A stretch of 64,000 bases of DNA, taken from the NCBI GenBank assembly GCA_046349085.1, contig JAXMDA010000010.1, positions 20,868-84,867 on the forward strand, read 5' to 3'. The position numbers and the translations under genes were made by a program. Position 1 is the stretch's first letter, and each line of letters begins with the position of its first letter. The notes under the pieces were generated by a model. The model was not told the DNA's origin, did no database searches, and worked only from the letters and a program-made list of their open reading frames with translations. This document shows positions 47,069 to 55,988 of this stretch, piece by piece. This DNA comes from JAJXWB01 sp046349085. Its GTDB lineage: Bacteria > Pseudomonadota > Alphaproteobacteria > Rhizobiales > Beijerinckiaceae.

Positions 47069-47320
47069 ATGTCGATCATCGCATGGATCATCCTGGGCCT
47101 CATCGCCGGCTTCATCGGATCGAAGATCGTCAACAAGAGCGGACAGGGATTCCTGCTCGACGTCGCGCTCGGCGTCATCGGCGCGGTCGTCGGCGGCTTC
47201 ATCTTCAATTTCTTCGGCGCGGCGGGCGTCACCGGCCTCAATATCTACAGCCTGATTGTCTCCGTCGTCGGCGCGGTCGTCGTGCTCTGGGTCTATCATC
47301 AGGTCGCGGGCAGGGGCTGA
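47069..47320 (+). CDS. GlsB/YeaQ/YmgE family small membrane protein
   Basis: An 83-residue, almost entirely hydrophobic protein with three membrane helices (about 3-19, 28-50 and 55-78) and the family features GLIAGFIGSKIVNKSGQGFLLD and LGVIGAVVGGFIFNFFG. It is annotated in many genomes as transglycosylase-associated and is often stress-inducible; no enzymatic motif is present. ATG 47069. It is convergent with the MFS gene, 10 bases apart. Confidence 0.88.
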   Translation: MSIIAWIILGLIAGFIGSKIVNKSGQGFLLDVALGVIGAVVGGFIFNFFGAAGVTGLNIYSLIVSVVGAVVVLWVYHQVAGRG

Positions 47321-47330
47321 GCGCGGCGAT

Positions 47331-48515
47331 TCAATCGCGCGGCCGCGCTGAAATGATGAACAGCGCGGCCAGGCCGATCATGTTGCAGACCGCCATGGCG
47401 AGGAGGCCCGCCGTGGCGGAAGCGTCGAACAGCAGCCCGACCGACACCGGCGCGATCGCCGCCGCGATCCGCGACGGCGCAGCGAGCAGGCCGACGCGCC
47501 GGCCGTAGCCCGCCGGCCCGAAGATCGCGAGCGGCAGGGCGCCGCGCGCGATGGTCAGGATGCCGTTGCCGAGCCCGTAGAGCATGGTGAAGGGGATGGC
47601 GAACGCCGCCCCGCCTGCGAAGAACGCGCCCGTGCCGATGGGCAGGAACATCGTCGCGAGCCGCGCCGACTGGAGGGGGTGGTAGCGGCTGAGCCAGCCC
47701 ATTTCCGCCAGCCGCCCGGCGACCTGCGCCGGCCCGATCAGCGCGGAAGCGGCGATGGCGGCGGTCTGCGACACGCCGAATTGCCCGAGCAATTGCGGCA
47801 TGATCGCCGACAGCCCGGAACTGACGATGGCGGTCGCCGTGAACATCAGGCCGATGGCGGTCATCGCGCGGCGCTCCAGCGTCGCGTCGACGACACGCGC
47901 GGCTTCGCCCTCGTCGCCCGGCGCAGCGTCGCGCGCCGGCGCCGGCGCGGCGTCCGGCAGCATCAGATTGAGCGGCAGCGCGATCAGCAGATTGGCGGCG
48001 ACCCAGAAGAAGCAGACGCCGCGCCAGCCGATCTCGCCCTCGAGCCAGGCCATCAGCGGCCAGGAGATGGTGGAGGTGAAGCCTGCAATCAGCGTGACGC
48101 CGGAAATGAGTTTCCGCGCCGAGGCGCCGTAGAGCCGGGTGAGCGCGGCGAAGGCCGTCTCGTAATAGCCGAGGCCGCAGCCGAGCCCCATGATGAGCCA
48201 GGCCGCGACCAGGACGGCCAGTCCCTGCGCCAGGCCGAGCAGCGCCAGTCCGACCGCGAAGGCGATATTGGCCGCGACCAGCGCGCCGCGCCCGCCGCCC
48301 TGGTCGACATGGCGCCCGACCGCGGGCCCGATGAAGCTCGACACGACGAGCGCAACCGACAGTCCCGCGAAAGTCCAGTTCGGCGAGAGCCCGAGGTCGC
48401 GGCCGATCGGCGCGGCGAGGATCGCCGGCAGGTAGTAGGTGCCGCCATAGCCGATGAGCTGCGCGACGCCGATGCGCGCGACGATTTTCGCGCGCGAGGG
48501 CGAGGAGACGCTCAT
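47331..48515 (-). CDS. MFS transporter
   Basis: A 394-residue major facilitator with about twelve membrane helices and a polar central loop (about 190-212, with PAPARDAAPGDEGEAA). It resembles monocarboxylate/YbfB-like carriers (GYGGTYYLPAILAAPIG, GLGCGLGYYETAFAAL). The substrate is unknown. It is preceded on its strand by mmsA, 128 bases away, with a large hairpin between them, so read-through from mmsA is possible but may be controlled. Confidence 0.85.
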   Translation of the reverse strand: MSVSSPSRAKIVARIGVAQLIGYGGTYYLPAILAAPIGRDLGLSPNWTFAGLSVALVVSSFIGPAVGRHVDQGGGRGALVAANIAFAVGLALLGLAQGLAVLVAAWLIMGLGCGLGYYETAFAALTRLYGASARKLISGVTLIAGFTSTISWPLMAWLEGEIGWRGVCFFWVAANLLIALPLNLMLPDAAPAPARDAAPGDEGEAARVVDATLERRAMTAIGLMFTATAIVSSGLSAIMPQLLGQFGVSQTAAIAASALIGPAQVAGRLAEMGWLSRYHPLQSARLATMFLPIGTGAFFAGGAAFAIPFTMLYGLGNGILTIARGALPLAIFGPAGYGRRVGLLAAPSRIAAAIAPVSVGLLFDASATAGLLAMAVCNMIGLAALFIISARPRD

Positions 48516-48540
48516 GCCGTCGCGCCCAAGAAATCCGGAA

Positions 48541-48600
48541 CAGAACCGATCATGAAAAACCCGATGCGATGGATCAGCATCGCACCGGGTTTCGGTTCTG
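48541..48600. terminator. 60-base hairpin between mmsA and the MFS gene
   Basis: Outer arms CAGAACCGA and TCGGTTCTG and inner arms AAACCCGATGCGAT and ATCGCACCGGGTTT pair, with a bulge on one side. It lies between the mmsA stop and the MFS start, both minus strand. It could end mmsA transcription or act as a binding site upstream of the carrier gene. Confidence 0.6.
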
Positions 48601-48643
48601 GCGAGATTGCGTCAGCGGGACGCAATCATGCATTGAGCGGCGA

Positions 48644-50143
48644 TCAGTTCATCGTCGGGATGACGAAGCTCGCGCCGTCCTTGACGCCCGAGGGCCAGCG
48701 GGACGTGACCGTCTTCGTCTTGGTGTAGAAGCGGATCGCATCCGGGCCGTGCTGGTTGAGATCGCCGAAGCCGGAACGCTTCCAGCCGCCGAAGGTGTAA
48801 TAGGCGATCGGCACCGGGATCGGCACGTTGACGCCGACCATGCCGATCTGGCAGCGCGAGGCGAAGTCGCGCGCCGCGTCGCCGTCGCGGGTGAAGATCG
48901 CGACGCCGTTGCCGTATTCGTGATCGTTGACGAGGGAGAGCGCCTCCTCGTAGCCGCCCGCGCGCACCACCGACAGCACCGGCCCGAAAATCTCTTCCTT
49001 GTAGATGCGCATGTCCTTGGTGACGTCGTCGAACAGGCAGCCGCCCATGTAATAGCCGTTCTCGTAGCCCTGCATCTTGAAGTCGCGGCCGTCGACGACG
49101 AGCTTGGCCCCTTCCTTCACGCCGATGTCGACGTAGTTCTTCACGCGCTGCAGGGCTTCCGCCGTCACCAGCGGCCCGTAATCGGCCGAAAGATCGGTCG
49201 AGGGGCCGATCTTCAGCGATTCCACGCGCGGGATGAGGCGCTCCATCAGCGCGTCGGCCGTGCCCTTGCCGACGGGCACCGCGGCGGAGATCGCCATGCA
49301 GCGCTCGCCGGCCGAGCCGTAGCCCGCGCCGATCAGCGCATCGACGGCCTGGTCGAGATCGGCGTCGGGCATGATGACCATGTGGTTCTTGGCGCCGCCG
49401 AAGCACTGCACGCGCTTACCGGCCGCGCAGCCGCGCGTGTAGACGTATTCGGCGATCGGCGTGGAGCCGACGAAGCCGACCGCCTTGACGTCGCGGTCGT
49501 CGAGGATCGCGTCCACGGCTTCCTTGTCGCCGTTGACGACGTTGAGGATGCCGGCTGGCAGGCCCGCCTCGATCATCAGCTCGGCGAGGCGCAGCGGCAC
49601 GCCGACGTCGCGCTCGGACGGCTTGAGGATGAAGGCGTTGCCGCAGGCGATCGCCGGGCCGAATTTCCACATCGGGATCATCGCCGGGAAGTTGAACGGC
49701 GTGATGCCGGCGACGACGCCGAGCGGCTGGCGCATCGAATAGATGTCGATGCCCGGGCCCGCGCCGTCCGTGTACTCGCCCTTCATCAGGTGCGGGACGC
49801 CGCAGGAAAATTCGATGACCTCGACGCCGCGCTGGATGTCGCCCTTCGCGTCCGGAATGGTCTTGCCATGCTCGCGCGCCAGCAGCTCGGCCAGCGGCTC
49901 CATGTCACGGGCGACCAGATCGAGGAACTTCATCAGCACGCGCGCGCGGCGCTGCGGGTTGGTCGCGCCCCAGGCGACCTGCGCGGCCTTGGCGTTCTCG
50001 ACCGCGGCGCGCACTTCGGCCTTGGAGGCGAGCGGCACGCGGGAGATCACTTCGCCGGTCATCGGCTGATAGGCGTCGGTGAAGCGGCCCGACGTTCCCT
50101 TGACGTGCTTGCCGCCGATGAAATGGGTCAATTCCTTGGCCAT
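48644..50143 (-). CDS. mmsA: Methylmalonate-semialdehyde dehydrogenase (CoA-acylating)
   Basis: A 499-residue aldehyde dehydrogenase that oxidises methylmalonate or malonate semialdehyde to propionyl-CoA or acetyl-CoA, in valine, inositol and beta-alanine breakdown. The nucleophile is C282 (SAGERCMAIS), the NAD region is FNFPAMIPMW and KPSERD, and the C-terminal ending SFVIPTMN is typical. GGAGAGG lies four bases before ATG 50143, which decides the start. The LysR gene is divergent and probably regulates it. No other valine or inositol genes are adjacent. Confidence 0.95.
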   Translation of the reverse strand: MAKELTHFIGGKHVKGTSGRFTDAYQPMTGEVISRVPLASKAEVRAAVENAKAAQVAWGATNPQRRARVLMKFLDLVARDMEPLAELLAREHGKTIPDAKGDIQRGVEVIEFSCGVPHLMKGEYTDGAGPGIDIYSMRQPLGVVAGITPFNFPAMIPMWKFGPAIACGNAFILKPSERDVGVPLRLAELMIEAGLPAGILNVVNGDKEAVDAILDDRDVKAVGFVGSTPIAEYVYTRGCAAGKRVQCFGGAKNHMVIMPDADLDQAVDALIGAGYGSAGERCMAISAAVPVGKGTADALMERLIPRVESLKIGPSTDLSADYGPLVTAEALQRVKNYVDIGVKEGAKLVVDGRDFKMQGYENGYYMGGCLFDDVTKDMRIYKEEIFGPVLSVVRAGGYEEALSLVNDHEYGNGVAIFTRDGDAARDFASRCQIGMVGVNVPIPVPIAYYTFGGWKRSGFGDLNQHGPDAIRFYTKTKTVTSRWPSGVKDGASFVIPTMN

Positions 50144-50179
50144 GGTCCTCTCCTCGCAGTCGATCTGGAACCCTACGCG

Positions 50180-50273
50180 CCTCATGCTGAGGAGCGTCCG
50201 CAGGGCGCGTCTCGAAGCATGGGATTACGGCCATCCTTCGAGACGGCGGCTGCGCCGCCTCCTCAGGATGAGG
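50180..50273. repeat. Palindromic intergenic repeat, family B
   Basis: Ends CCTCATGCTGAGGAGCG and CTCCTCAGGATGAGG, with the inner pair GCGTCTCGAAGCATGG and CCATCCTTCGAGACGG. It is shorter than the copy at 31278-31432 but clearly of the same family. It lies in the mmsA-lysR promoter gap. Confidence 0.85.
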
Positions 50274-50370
50274 TGGCGGGACTGTACGTCCGTTTTCGCC
50301 GCCCTTTATCGTTCACGATTTTTCGCATATCAATTGGCGATATCGCGCAACCGCTGTGCACATCTTCACC

Positions 50371-51252
50371 ATGCTCGACTGGGACAACGCCCGCATCTTC
50401 CTTGCCGTCGCCCGCACCGGGCAGATGCTCGGCGCCGCCCGCAAGCTCGGCCTCGATCATGCGACCGTCAGCCGCCGCATCGCAACCCTGGAAAGCGCGC
50501 TGGGCGTCAAGCTGATCGAGCGGCGCACCAACGGCTGCGCGCTGACCGCGACCGGCGAGACTTTCCTGGGCGCAGCCGAGCGCATCGAGACGGAAATGCT
50601 GCGCGCCCAGGCCGCTCTCTCGGGCGCGGACGTGGCGGTGTCAGGCAATGTGCGCGTCGGCGCGCCCGACGGCTTCGGCACCTTCGTGCTCGCCCGTCAT
50701 CTCGGCTCGCTGATGGACGAGCATCCCGGCCTCAACGTGCAGCTCGTGCCGCTGCCGCGCGCCTTCTCGCTCGCCAAGCGCGAGGCCGACATTGCCGTGA
50801 CCATCGACCGCCCGGTCGAGGGCCGGCTGACGGTGAAGAAGCTGACCGACTACAGCCTGAGCCTGTACGCGTCCCGCGCCTTCCTCGAAAGCCGGCCGGC
50901 GATCGCCAGGGGCGATCTTGCGGGCGCGCGCGTCGTCGCCTACGTGCCGGACCTTCTGTTCTCGCCTGCGCTCGATTATCTCGGCGAGTTCGGTCTTGCC
51001 GAAAATCCGAAATTCGAATGCGCTGGGATGCTCGGCCAGATCGAGGCCGTGCGGGCGGGCTCGGGCATAGGCGTGCTGCACGACTACGCTGTCCGCAACC
51101 TTCCCGACCTCGTGCGCGTTTTGCCGGAAAAGCGCGTGACGCGCACCTACTGGATCGTGACGCACGATGACGTGCGCGATCTTGCCCGGGTGAGGCTGGT
51201 GCACGATTTCATGAGCGATCTCACCCATCGCCTCGCGCGTCAGTTCATCTGA
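50371..51252 (+). CDS. LysR family transcriptional regulator
   Basis: A 293-residue LysR regulator. The N-terminal winged helix is LDWDNARIFLAVARTGQM followed by AARKLGLDHATVSRRIATLE; the effector domain covers about 88-290. It is divergent from mmsA across a 227-base gap and is the obvious candidate to control it. ATG 50371 is preferred to the GTG at 50356. Transaldolase follows 25 bases later on the same strand, but this may be a separate unit. Confidence 0.92.
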   Translation: MLDWDNARIFLAVARTGQMLGAARKLGLDHATVSRRIATLESALGVKLIERRTNGCALTATGETFLGAAERIETEMLRAQAALSGADVAVSGNVRVGAPDGFGTFVLARHLGSLMDEHPGLNVQLVPLPRAFSLAKREADIAVTIDRPVEGRLTVKKLTDYSLSLYASRAFLESRPAIARGDLAGARVVAYVPDLLFSPALDYLGEFGLAENPKFECAGMLGQIEAVRAGSGIGVLHDYAVRNLPDLVRVLPEKRVTRTYWIVTHDDVRDLARVRLVHDFMSDLTHRLARQFI

Positions 51253-51277
51253 TATGATCCGCTCGAAGGAGCCCCGC

Positions 51278-52231
51278 ATGACCTCCAAGCTCGAACAACT
51301 CAAAACCATGACGACCATCGTCGCCGACACCGGCGACATGGAATCCATTCGCGCCTTCGGCGCGACGGATTGCACCACCAACCCGACGCTGATCCTGAAG
51401 GCGGCGGGCATGCCGCAATACAGGCACCTCGTTGAAGAGGCGATCGTCTGGGGCCGCAGCCACAACGGCGTATCGAGCCGCATCACCGACCGGCTCGCGA
51501 TCAACTTCGGCACGGAATTGTCGAAGATCGTGCCCGGCCGCGTCTCGACCGAAGTGGACGCGGACCTGTCCTTCGACCGCGCCGCCATGATCGACAAGGC
51601 GCGCGCGCTCATCGCCGATTACGAGGCGCGCGGCGTCGGCCGCGAGCGCATCCTCATCAAGCTCGCTTCGACCTGGGAGGGCATCGAGGCGGCGCGCGTG
51701 CTGCAGAAGGAAAAGATCGACTGCAACATGACGCTGATGTTCTCGCTCGCGCAGGCGGCGGCCGCGGCGGACGCGGGCGCCTTCCTCATCTCGCCCTTCG
51801 TCGGCCGCATTCTCGACTGGTTCAAGGCTTCGACGGGCAAGGACTACACGAGCGAGACCGATCCCGGCGTGCTCTCGGTTCGCCAGATCTACGCCTATTA
51901 CAAGACATATGGCGTCAAGACCGTGGTGATGGGCGCCTCCTTCCGCAACGCCGGCGAGACCGAGGCCCTGGCCGGCTGCGACCGCCTGACGATCTCGCCG
52001 AACCTGCTCGAGGAATTGTCCAAGGACAACGGCAGGCTCGAACGCAAGCTCTCGCCCGACAAGCCGGGCGCAGCGCCCGCGAAGATGAATCTTGACGAAA
52101 AGAGCTTCCGCTGGCTGCTCAACGAAGACAGAATGGCGACGGAAAAACTGTCCGACGGCATCCGCCTCTTCGCCAAGGATCTGACGGCTTTGCGCGAAAT
52201 GGTGTCGAAGAAGCTGGAAGAGGCGGCGTAA
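51278..52231 (+). CDS. tal: Transaldolase
   Basis: A 317-residue class I transaldolase of the TalB type in the pentose phosphate pathway. The Schiff-base lysine is K128 (ILIKLASTWEG). DCTTNPTLIL, VSTEVDADLSFD and VMGASFRN are further signatures. GAAGGAG precedes ATG 51278 at good spacing. Pgi, which supplies the same sugar-phosphate pool, is elsewhere in the window at 34.4-36.1 kb. Confidence 0.96.
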   Translation: MTSKLEQLKTMTTIVADTGDMESIRAFGATDCTTNPTLILKAAGMPQYRHLVEEAIVWGRSHNGVSSRITDRLAINFGTELSKIVPGRVSTEVDADLSFDRAAMIDKARALIADYEARGVGRERILIKLASTWEGIEAARVLQKEKIDCNMTLMFSLAQAAAAADAGAFLISPFVGRILDWFKASTGKDYTSETDPGVLSVRQIYAYYKTYGVKTVVMGASFRNAGETEALAGCDRLTISPNLLEELSKDNGRLERKLSPDKPGAAPAKMNLDEKSFRWLLNEDRMATEKLSDGIRLFAKDLTALREMVSKKLEEAA

Positions 52232-52240
52232 AACGCAAAT

Positions 52241-52316
52241 GTCATTCCCGACGCGCAGCGCGATCGGGAATCCAGCAGCCGGAAACGCTCTGGATGCCCG
52301 CTTGCGCGGGCATGAC
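52241..52316. repeat. Palindromic intergenic repeat, family A variant
   Basis: Short member with ends GTCATTCCCG and CGGGCATGAC, and inner GGGAATCCAG opposite CTGGATGCCC. It lies between tal and the NTF2-like gene. Confidence 0.75.
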
Positions 52317-52339
52317 AGGGGAACAAGGGGAGGAAAACA

Positions 52340-52714
52340 ATGTCGACCGACAAGGCCGCAGTCGAACACGCCGTGCAGACCTATTTCGACGGGCTCTACG
52401 AGGGCGACGCCGACAAGCTCGCCTCGGTGTTTCATCCGACCAGCGAACTGACCTTCGTGCAGGAGGGCAAGCTCGTCGTCTGGTCGCGCGACCAATGGCT
52501 CGACAACGTGCGCAAGCGCGAGTCGGCGAAATCCAAGGGCTCCGCGCGCGACGACGCCATCCTGTCGTTCGACCAGTCCGGACCGGATACGGCGATGGTG
52601 AAAGTGAAGTGCCAGCTCCCGCCGGCCTATTTCACCGACTATCTCGTCTTCGCGAAGGCGGAAGGGACATGGAAGGTCGCGCAGAAGATTTTCGCGACGG
52701 TGGTGCGGAAGTAG
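52340..52714 (+). CDS. NTF2-like / putative lumazine-binding protein
   Basis: A 124-residue single-domain protein of the NTF2 superfamily. Characteristic parts are EHAVQTYFDGLYEGDADKL, FHPTSELTFVQEGKL, and the C-terminal YLVFAKAEGTWKVAQKIFA. Members bind small molecules or have isomerase-like folds; nothing here fixes a ligand. AAGGGGAGG precedes ATG 52340. It is convergent with the ThDP enzyme gene. Confidence 0.83.
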   Translation: MSTDKAAVEHAVQTYFDGLYEGDADKLASVFHPTSELTFVQEGKLVVWSRDQWLDNVRKRESAKSKGSARDDAILSFDQSGPDTAMVKVKCQLPPAYFTDYLVFAKAEGTWKVAQKIFATVVRK

Positions 52715-52753
52715 CTGGGACCGCCGGCCGGAGGCCGGCGATCCCGGCTCTGA

Positions 52754-54433
52754 TCATCGTTTGGCCAGCGCGGCTTCCCTGATCTTCGTCAGCGTCGTCG
52801 CCGGCGTGATCGCGTCCGGATCGATCTTCACGTGAATGATCGACGGCTTGCCTGACGCCGTGCAGCGTTCGAACGCCGGCATGAAGTCGTCGGTCCTGTC
52901 CACGAACTCCCCATGCCCGCCGAAGGCGCGGGCATAGTCGGCAAAGTTTGGGTTCTTCAAGACCGTGCCGCTGATGCGTCCCGGATATTCACGCTCCTGA
53001 TGCATCCGGATCGTGCCGTACATGCCGTTGTCGACGACGACGAAGACGATGGCGAGATCGTATTGCACGGCGGTGGCGAATTCCTGCCCGTTCATCAGGA
53101 AGCAGCCGTCGCCGGCGAAGCTGACGACGGTCTTTTGCGGAAGGGCGCGCTTGGCGCCGACGGCGGCCGGCACGCCATAGCCCATCGAACCTGACGTCGT
53201 CGCAAGCTGCGAACCGAATCTGGGAATGCGCAGGAAGCGGCCGACGAACGTGTTGTAATTGCCTGCGCCCGACGTGACGATGAAATCGTCGCCGAGCTTT
53301 TCGCGCAATTGCGTGAGCGCCCGTCCGAACTGCATGGCGCCGGGAATTTCCGGCGCGCTTTCCGTCCAGGCCAGATAGTCGTCATGCGCCGCCTGCGCCG
53401 CGCCCGCCCATGCCAGCGCATTCGGCGGCTGCACGCTTTCCAGTTGCGCGCAAAACGCCTGCGGCGTCGCGTTGATCGCGAGCGTGGGATGATAGACGCG
53501 CCCGAGTTCGTTGGCGTCGGCATGCACATGCACGAAGGTCTGGCGCGGGACGGGAATTTCGAACAGCGTGTAGCTCTGCGACGGCATTTCCGCCATGCGG
53601 CCGTTCACCAGCAGCACGAGATCGGCTTCCTTCACGCGCGTGAGCAGTTTCGGATTGGGGCCGATGCCGAGCTCGCCCGCGAAATTGCGATGCGCGTTCG
53701 GAAACAGCATGGCGCGGCGGAACGAGGTCGCGACGGGCAGGTCGAACCGTTCGGCAAAGCGCACGAAACTGTCGACCGCCTTCGCGCTCCAGCCGGGGCC
53801 GCCGAGAATGGCGATCGGCGCCTTGGCGCCCCACAGGAGCTTCTGCAGTTCCGCCATCTGCGTCAGGCCCGGCCATGTCGGCGCGGGCTCGACGCGCACG
53901 CAATCGACGGCCTCCGCCGTTTCCACCAGCATGTCTTCCGGCAGCGAAATCACCACCGGACCGGGGCGGCCCTGCATGGCGACGTGAAAGGCGCGCGAGA
54001 CGATTTCCGGAATGCGCGCGGGATCGTCGATCTCGGCCACCCATTTCGCCGTCGATCCGAAGAAGGCCTTGAAGTCCATCTCCTGAAACGCGCCGCGCGC
54101 GCGCATCGCGCGCTCGATCTGGCCGACGAACAGGATGAGCGGCGTGGAATCATGCTCCGCGATGTGGATCGCGTGCGCGGCGTTGGTCGCGCCGGGTCCG
54201 CGCGTGACGAAGGCCACGCCGGGTCGGCCCGTCAGCCGCGCTGTCGCTTCCGCCGCGAGCGCCGCGCCCGTCTCCTGCCGGCACACGGTGATCTCGACGG
54301 ATGAATCGTGCAGCGCGTCCAGCACCGCGAGATAGGATTCGCCGGGCACGCAGAACACGTGTTGCACGCCCTGGATGGCGAGCTGGTCGACGAGGATCTG
54401 GCCGCCGGTGCGCAGGTTGGAGTGGGGTTTCAC
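52754..54433 (-). CDS. Thiamine diphosphate-dependent enzyme, acetolactate synthase-like
   Basis: A 559-residue ThDP enzyme with the three domains of the acetolactate synthase/benzoylformate decarboxylase group. The cofactor-activating glutamate lies in CRQETGAALAAEA, and the ThDP motif is FAGDGCFLMNGQEFATAVQYDLAIVFVVVDN (GDG...N spacing). The start is a GTG that overlaps the CoA-transferase stop (GTGA), so the two are coupled. True acetolactate synthase has a small subunit gene nearby, absent here. Pairing with a CoA-transferase recalls oxalate degradation (frc-oxc), but the sequence does not look like oxalyl-CoA decarboxylase to me. Substrate unknown. Confidence 0.83.
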   Translation of the reverse strand: MKPHSNLRTGGQILVDQLAIQGVQHVFCVPGESYLAVLDALHDSSVEITVCRQETGAALAAEATARLTGRPGVAFVTRGPGATNAAHAIHIAEHDSTPLILFVGQIERAMRARGAFQEMDFKAFFGSTAKWVAEIDDPARIPEIVSRAFHVAMQGRPGPVVISLPEDMLVETAEAVDCVRVEPAPTWPGLTQMAELQKLLWGAKAPIAILGGPGWSAKAVDSFVRFAERFDLPVATSFRRAMLFPNAHRNFAGELGIGPNPKLLTRVKEADLVLLVNGRMAEMPSQSYTLFEIPVPRQTFVHVHADANELGRVYHPTLAINATPQAFCAQLESVQPPNALAWAGAAQAAHDDYLAWTESAPEIPGAMQFGRALTQLREKLGDDFIVTSGAGNYNTFVGRFLRIPRFGSQLATTSGSMGYGVPAAVGAKRALPQKTVVSFAGDGCFLMNGQEFATAVQYDLAIVFVVVDNGMYGTIRMHQEREYPGRISGTVLKNPNFADYARAFGGHGEFVDRTDDFMPAFERCTASGKPSIIHVKIDPDAITPATTLTKIREAALAKR

Positions 54434-55611
54434 TTGCCGCCACCCCACCTCGGATCCGCCAGCACTTCCGCCGTATGTTCCCCCAGTGCCGGCGCGTGGC
54501 GCGGCGAGGCGGCGGCCTTGCCGTCGATCATGATCGCCGAGCGCAGGCCGGGCGTGGAGCCGCCTTTCGCCTTCGGATTGGGCCGGTCGATGCGCATTCC
54601 GCGATGGATCACCTGCGGATCGGCGAAGACATCCGGGATCGTGTTGATCGGCCCGGCCGGCACACCGATCGCGTCGAGCTTCGGCAGCAGCTCGGCGCGA
54701 GAAAACTTCGAGGTCAGCGCGTTCAGCTTCTCGTCCATCGCCTTGCGATTGACCGCGCGCGAGGGCATTTCGGCGAACAGCGGATCGTCGGCCATCTCGG
54801 GCGCGCCGAGCGCGGCCACGAGCTTGCGGAACTGGCCGTTGTTGGCGGTGGCGATGATGATGTCGCCGTCCGCGACCTTGTAGACGTCGTAGGGCGTGAC
54901 GTTGGGATGGGCGTTGCCCATGCGCTTGCCCGCCGTACCGCCGACGAAATAGTTCAGCGCCTGGAAGCCGAGCACGGCGGTCACGCTGTCGATCAGCGCG
55001 CAATCGATATAGGCGCCTTCGCCCGTCCTCTGGCGGCGGATGAGCGCGGCCTGAATGGCGTTGGCGGCGTACATGCCGGTGAAAATGTCGACGATGGAAA
55101 TGCCGACCTTGGTCGGCGGCCCGTCGGGCTGGCCGGTGACGTGCATGATGCCGCCCATGCCCTGCAGCAGGAAGTCGTAGCCCGCGCGCGGCGCATAGGG
55201 GCCGGTCTGGCCGAAGCCGGTGATCGAGCAATAGATGACGTCGGGCCTGACCTTTTTCAGGCCCTCGTAGTCCAGCCCGAACTTCTTCAGGCCGCCGACC
55301 TTGAAATTCTCGATCACCACATCGGCGTTGGCGGCCAGCCGCCGCACCAGCGCGCGGCCGTCCTCCGTCTCGAAATCCGCCTCGATGCACCGCTTGCCGC
55401 GATTGCAGCCGTAGAAATAGGCCGCGCCGAGTTTTTCGCCGTCCTCGCTCTCCACGAAGGGCGGCCCCCATTGCCGTGTGTCGTCGCCTTCGCGCGCGCG
55501 CTCGACCTTGACGACGTCGGCGCCGAGATCGGCGAGCAATTGCCCGGCCCAGGGGCCGGCGAGAATGCGGGCGAGTTCGAGGACGCGTATGCCGGCGAGT
55601 GGTTCGGTCAT
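54430..55611 (-). CDS. CaiB/BaiF family CoA-transferase
   Basis: A 393-residue family III CoA-transferase. Landmarks are GIRVLELARILAGPWAGQ, the catalytic-region AGYDFLLQGMGG, and the C-terminal GVPAGPINTIPDVFADPQV. Enzymes of this shape move CoA between dicarboxylic acids, for example succinyl-CoA to glutarate or hydroxymethylglutarate. Glutaryl-CoA dehydrogenase is encoded 1.2 kb away on the same strand, which supports a glutarate role. The translationally coupled ThDP enzyme suggests another acid. Start ATG 55611. Confidence 0.87.
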   Translation of the reverse strand: MTEPLAGIRVLELARILAGPWAGQLLADLGADVVKVERAREGDDTRQWGPPFVESEDGEKLGAAYFYGCNRGKRCIEADFETEDGRALVRRLAANADVVIENFKVGGLKKFGLDYEGLKKVRPDVIYCSITGFGQTGPYAPRAGYDFLLQGMGGIMHVTGQPDGPPTKVGISIVDIFTGMYAANAIQAALIRRQRTGEGAYIDCALIDSVTAVLGFQALNYFVGGTAGKRMGNAHPNVTPYDVYKVADGDIIIATANNGQFRKLVAALGAPEMADDPLFAEMPSRAVNRKAMDEKLNALTSKFSRAELLPKLDAIGVPAGPINTIPDVFADPQVIHRGMRIDRPNPKAKGGSTPGLRSAIMIDGKAAASPRHAPALGEHTAEVLADPRWGGGK

Positions 55612-55689
55612 TTTGGGAGCGTTTCCGGGATTGGGGAATTGTTCTTGGGTCGCGGCATTCTAGCCCGACTACCCCGGCAGGAGGCAATC

Positions 55690-55914
55690 GTGTCTGACAA
55701 GATCAAGGTGGGAGACAGGGTTGCGTGGAGATCATCGGGCGGCCGCAGCGTCGGCAAGGTGTTGAAGAAGCAGACGACGCGCGCCAAAATCAGGCGACAC
55801 GAGGTCGCCGCCTCGAAGGACAATCCCGAATATATCGTGGAGAGCGACAAGAGCGGCGGGCGCGCCGCGCACAAGGCGTCCGCGCTGAGCAAGGCGCCGC
55901 GCGGCAGGCGATAA
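55690..55914 (+). CDS. DUF2945 (HVA1 TUDOR-like) small protein
   Basis: A 74-residue basic protein: VGDRVAWRSSGGRSVGKV, then RHEVAASKDNPEYIVESD and HKASALSK, the pattern of the DUF2945 / hypervirulence-associated TUDOR-like family. Function unknown. The start is GTG 55690, supported by AGGAGG five bases upstream; the longer frame upstream is antisense to the CoA-transferase gene. It is divergent from the CoA-transferase gene across 78 bases. Confidence 0.85.
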   Translation: MSDKIKVGDRVAWRSSGGRSVGKVLKKQTTRAKIRRHEVAASKDNPEYIVESDKSGGRAAHKASALSKAPRGRR

Positions 55915-55988
55915 CGCAAATGTTAGTTGCGCTTACCAAGCCCGCATCCTCCAATTCGCGAGACCGCGCGGGCGGGTTGGGGGCGATA

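Noticed and set aside
48569..50515. 648-codon plus-strand frame opposite mmsA
   Set aside because: The frame crosses the mmsA promoter and repeat, runs antisense to a conserved enzyme, and shows no motif.
52754..55687. Single 977-codon frame spanning the ThDP enzyme and CoA-transferase
   Set aside because: Only its C-terminal 559 codons encode the enzyme. The rest is the wrong frame of the CoA-transferase gene, which has its own intact frame and stop codon.
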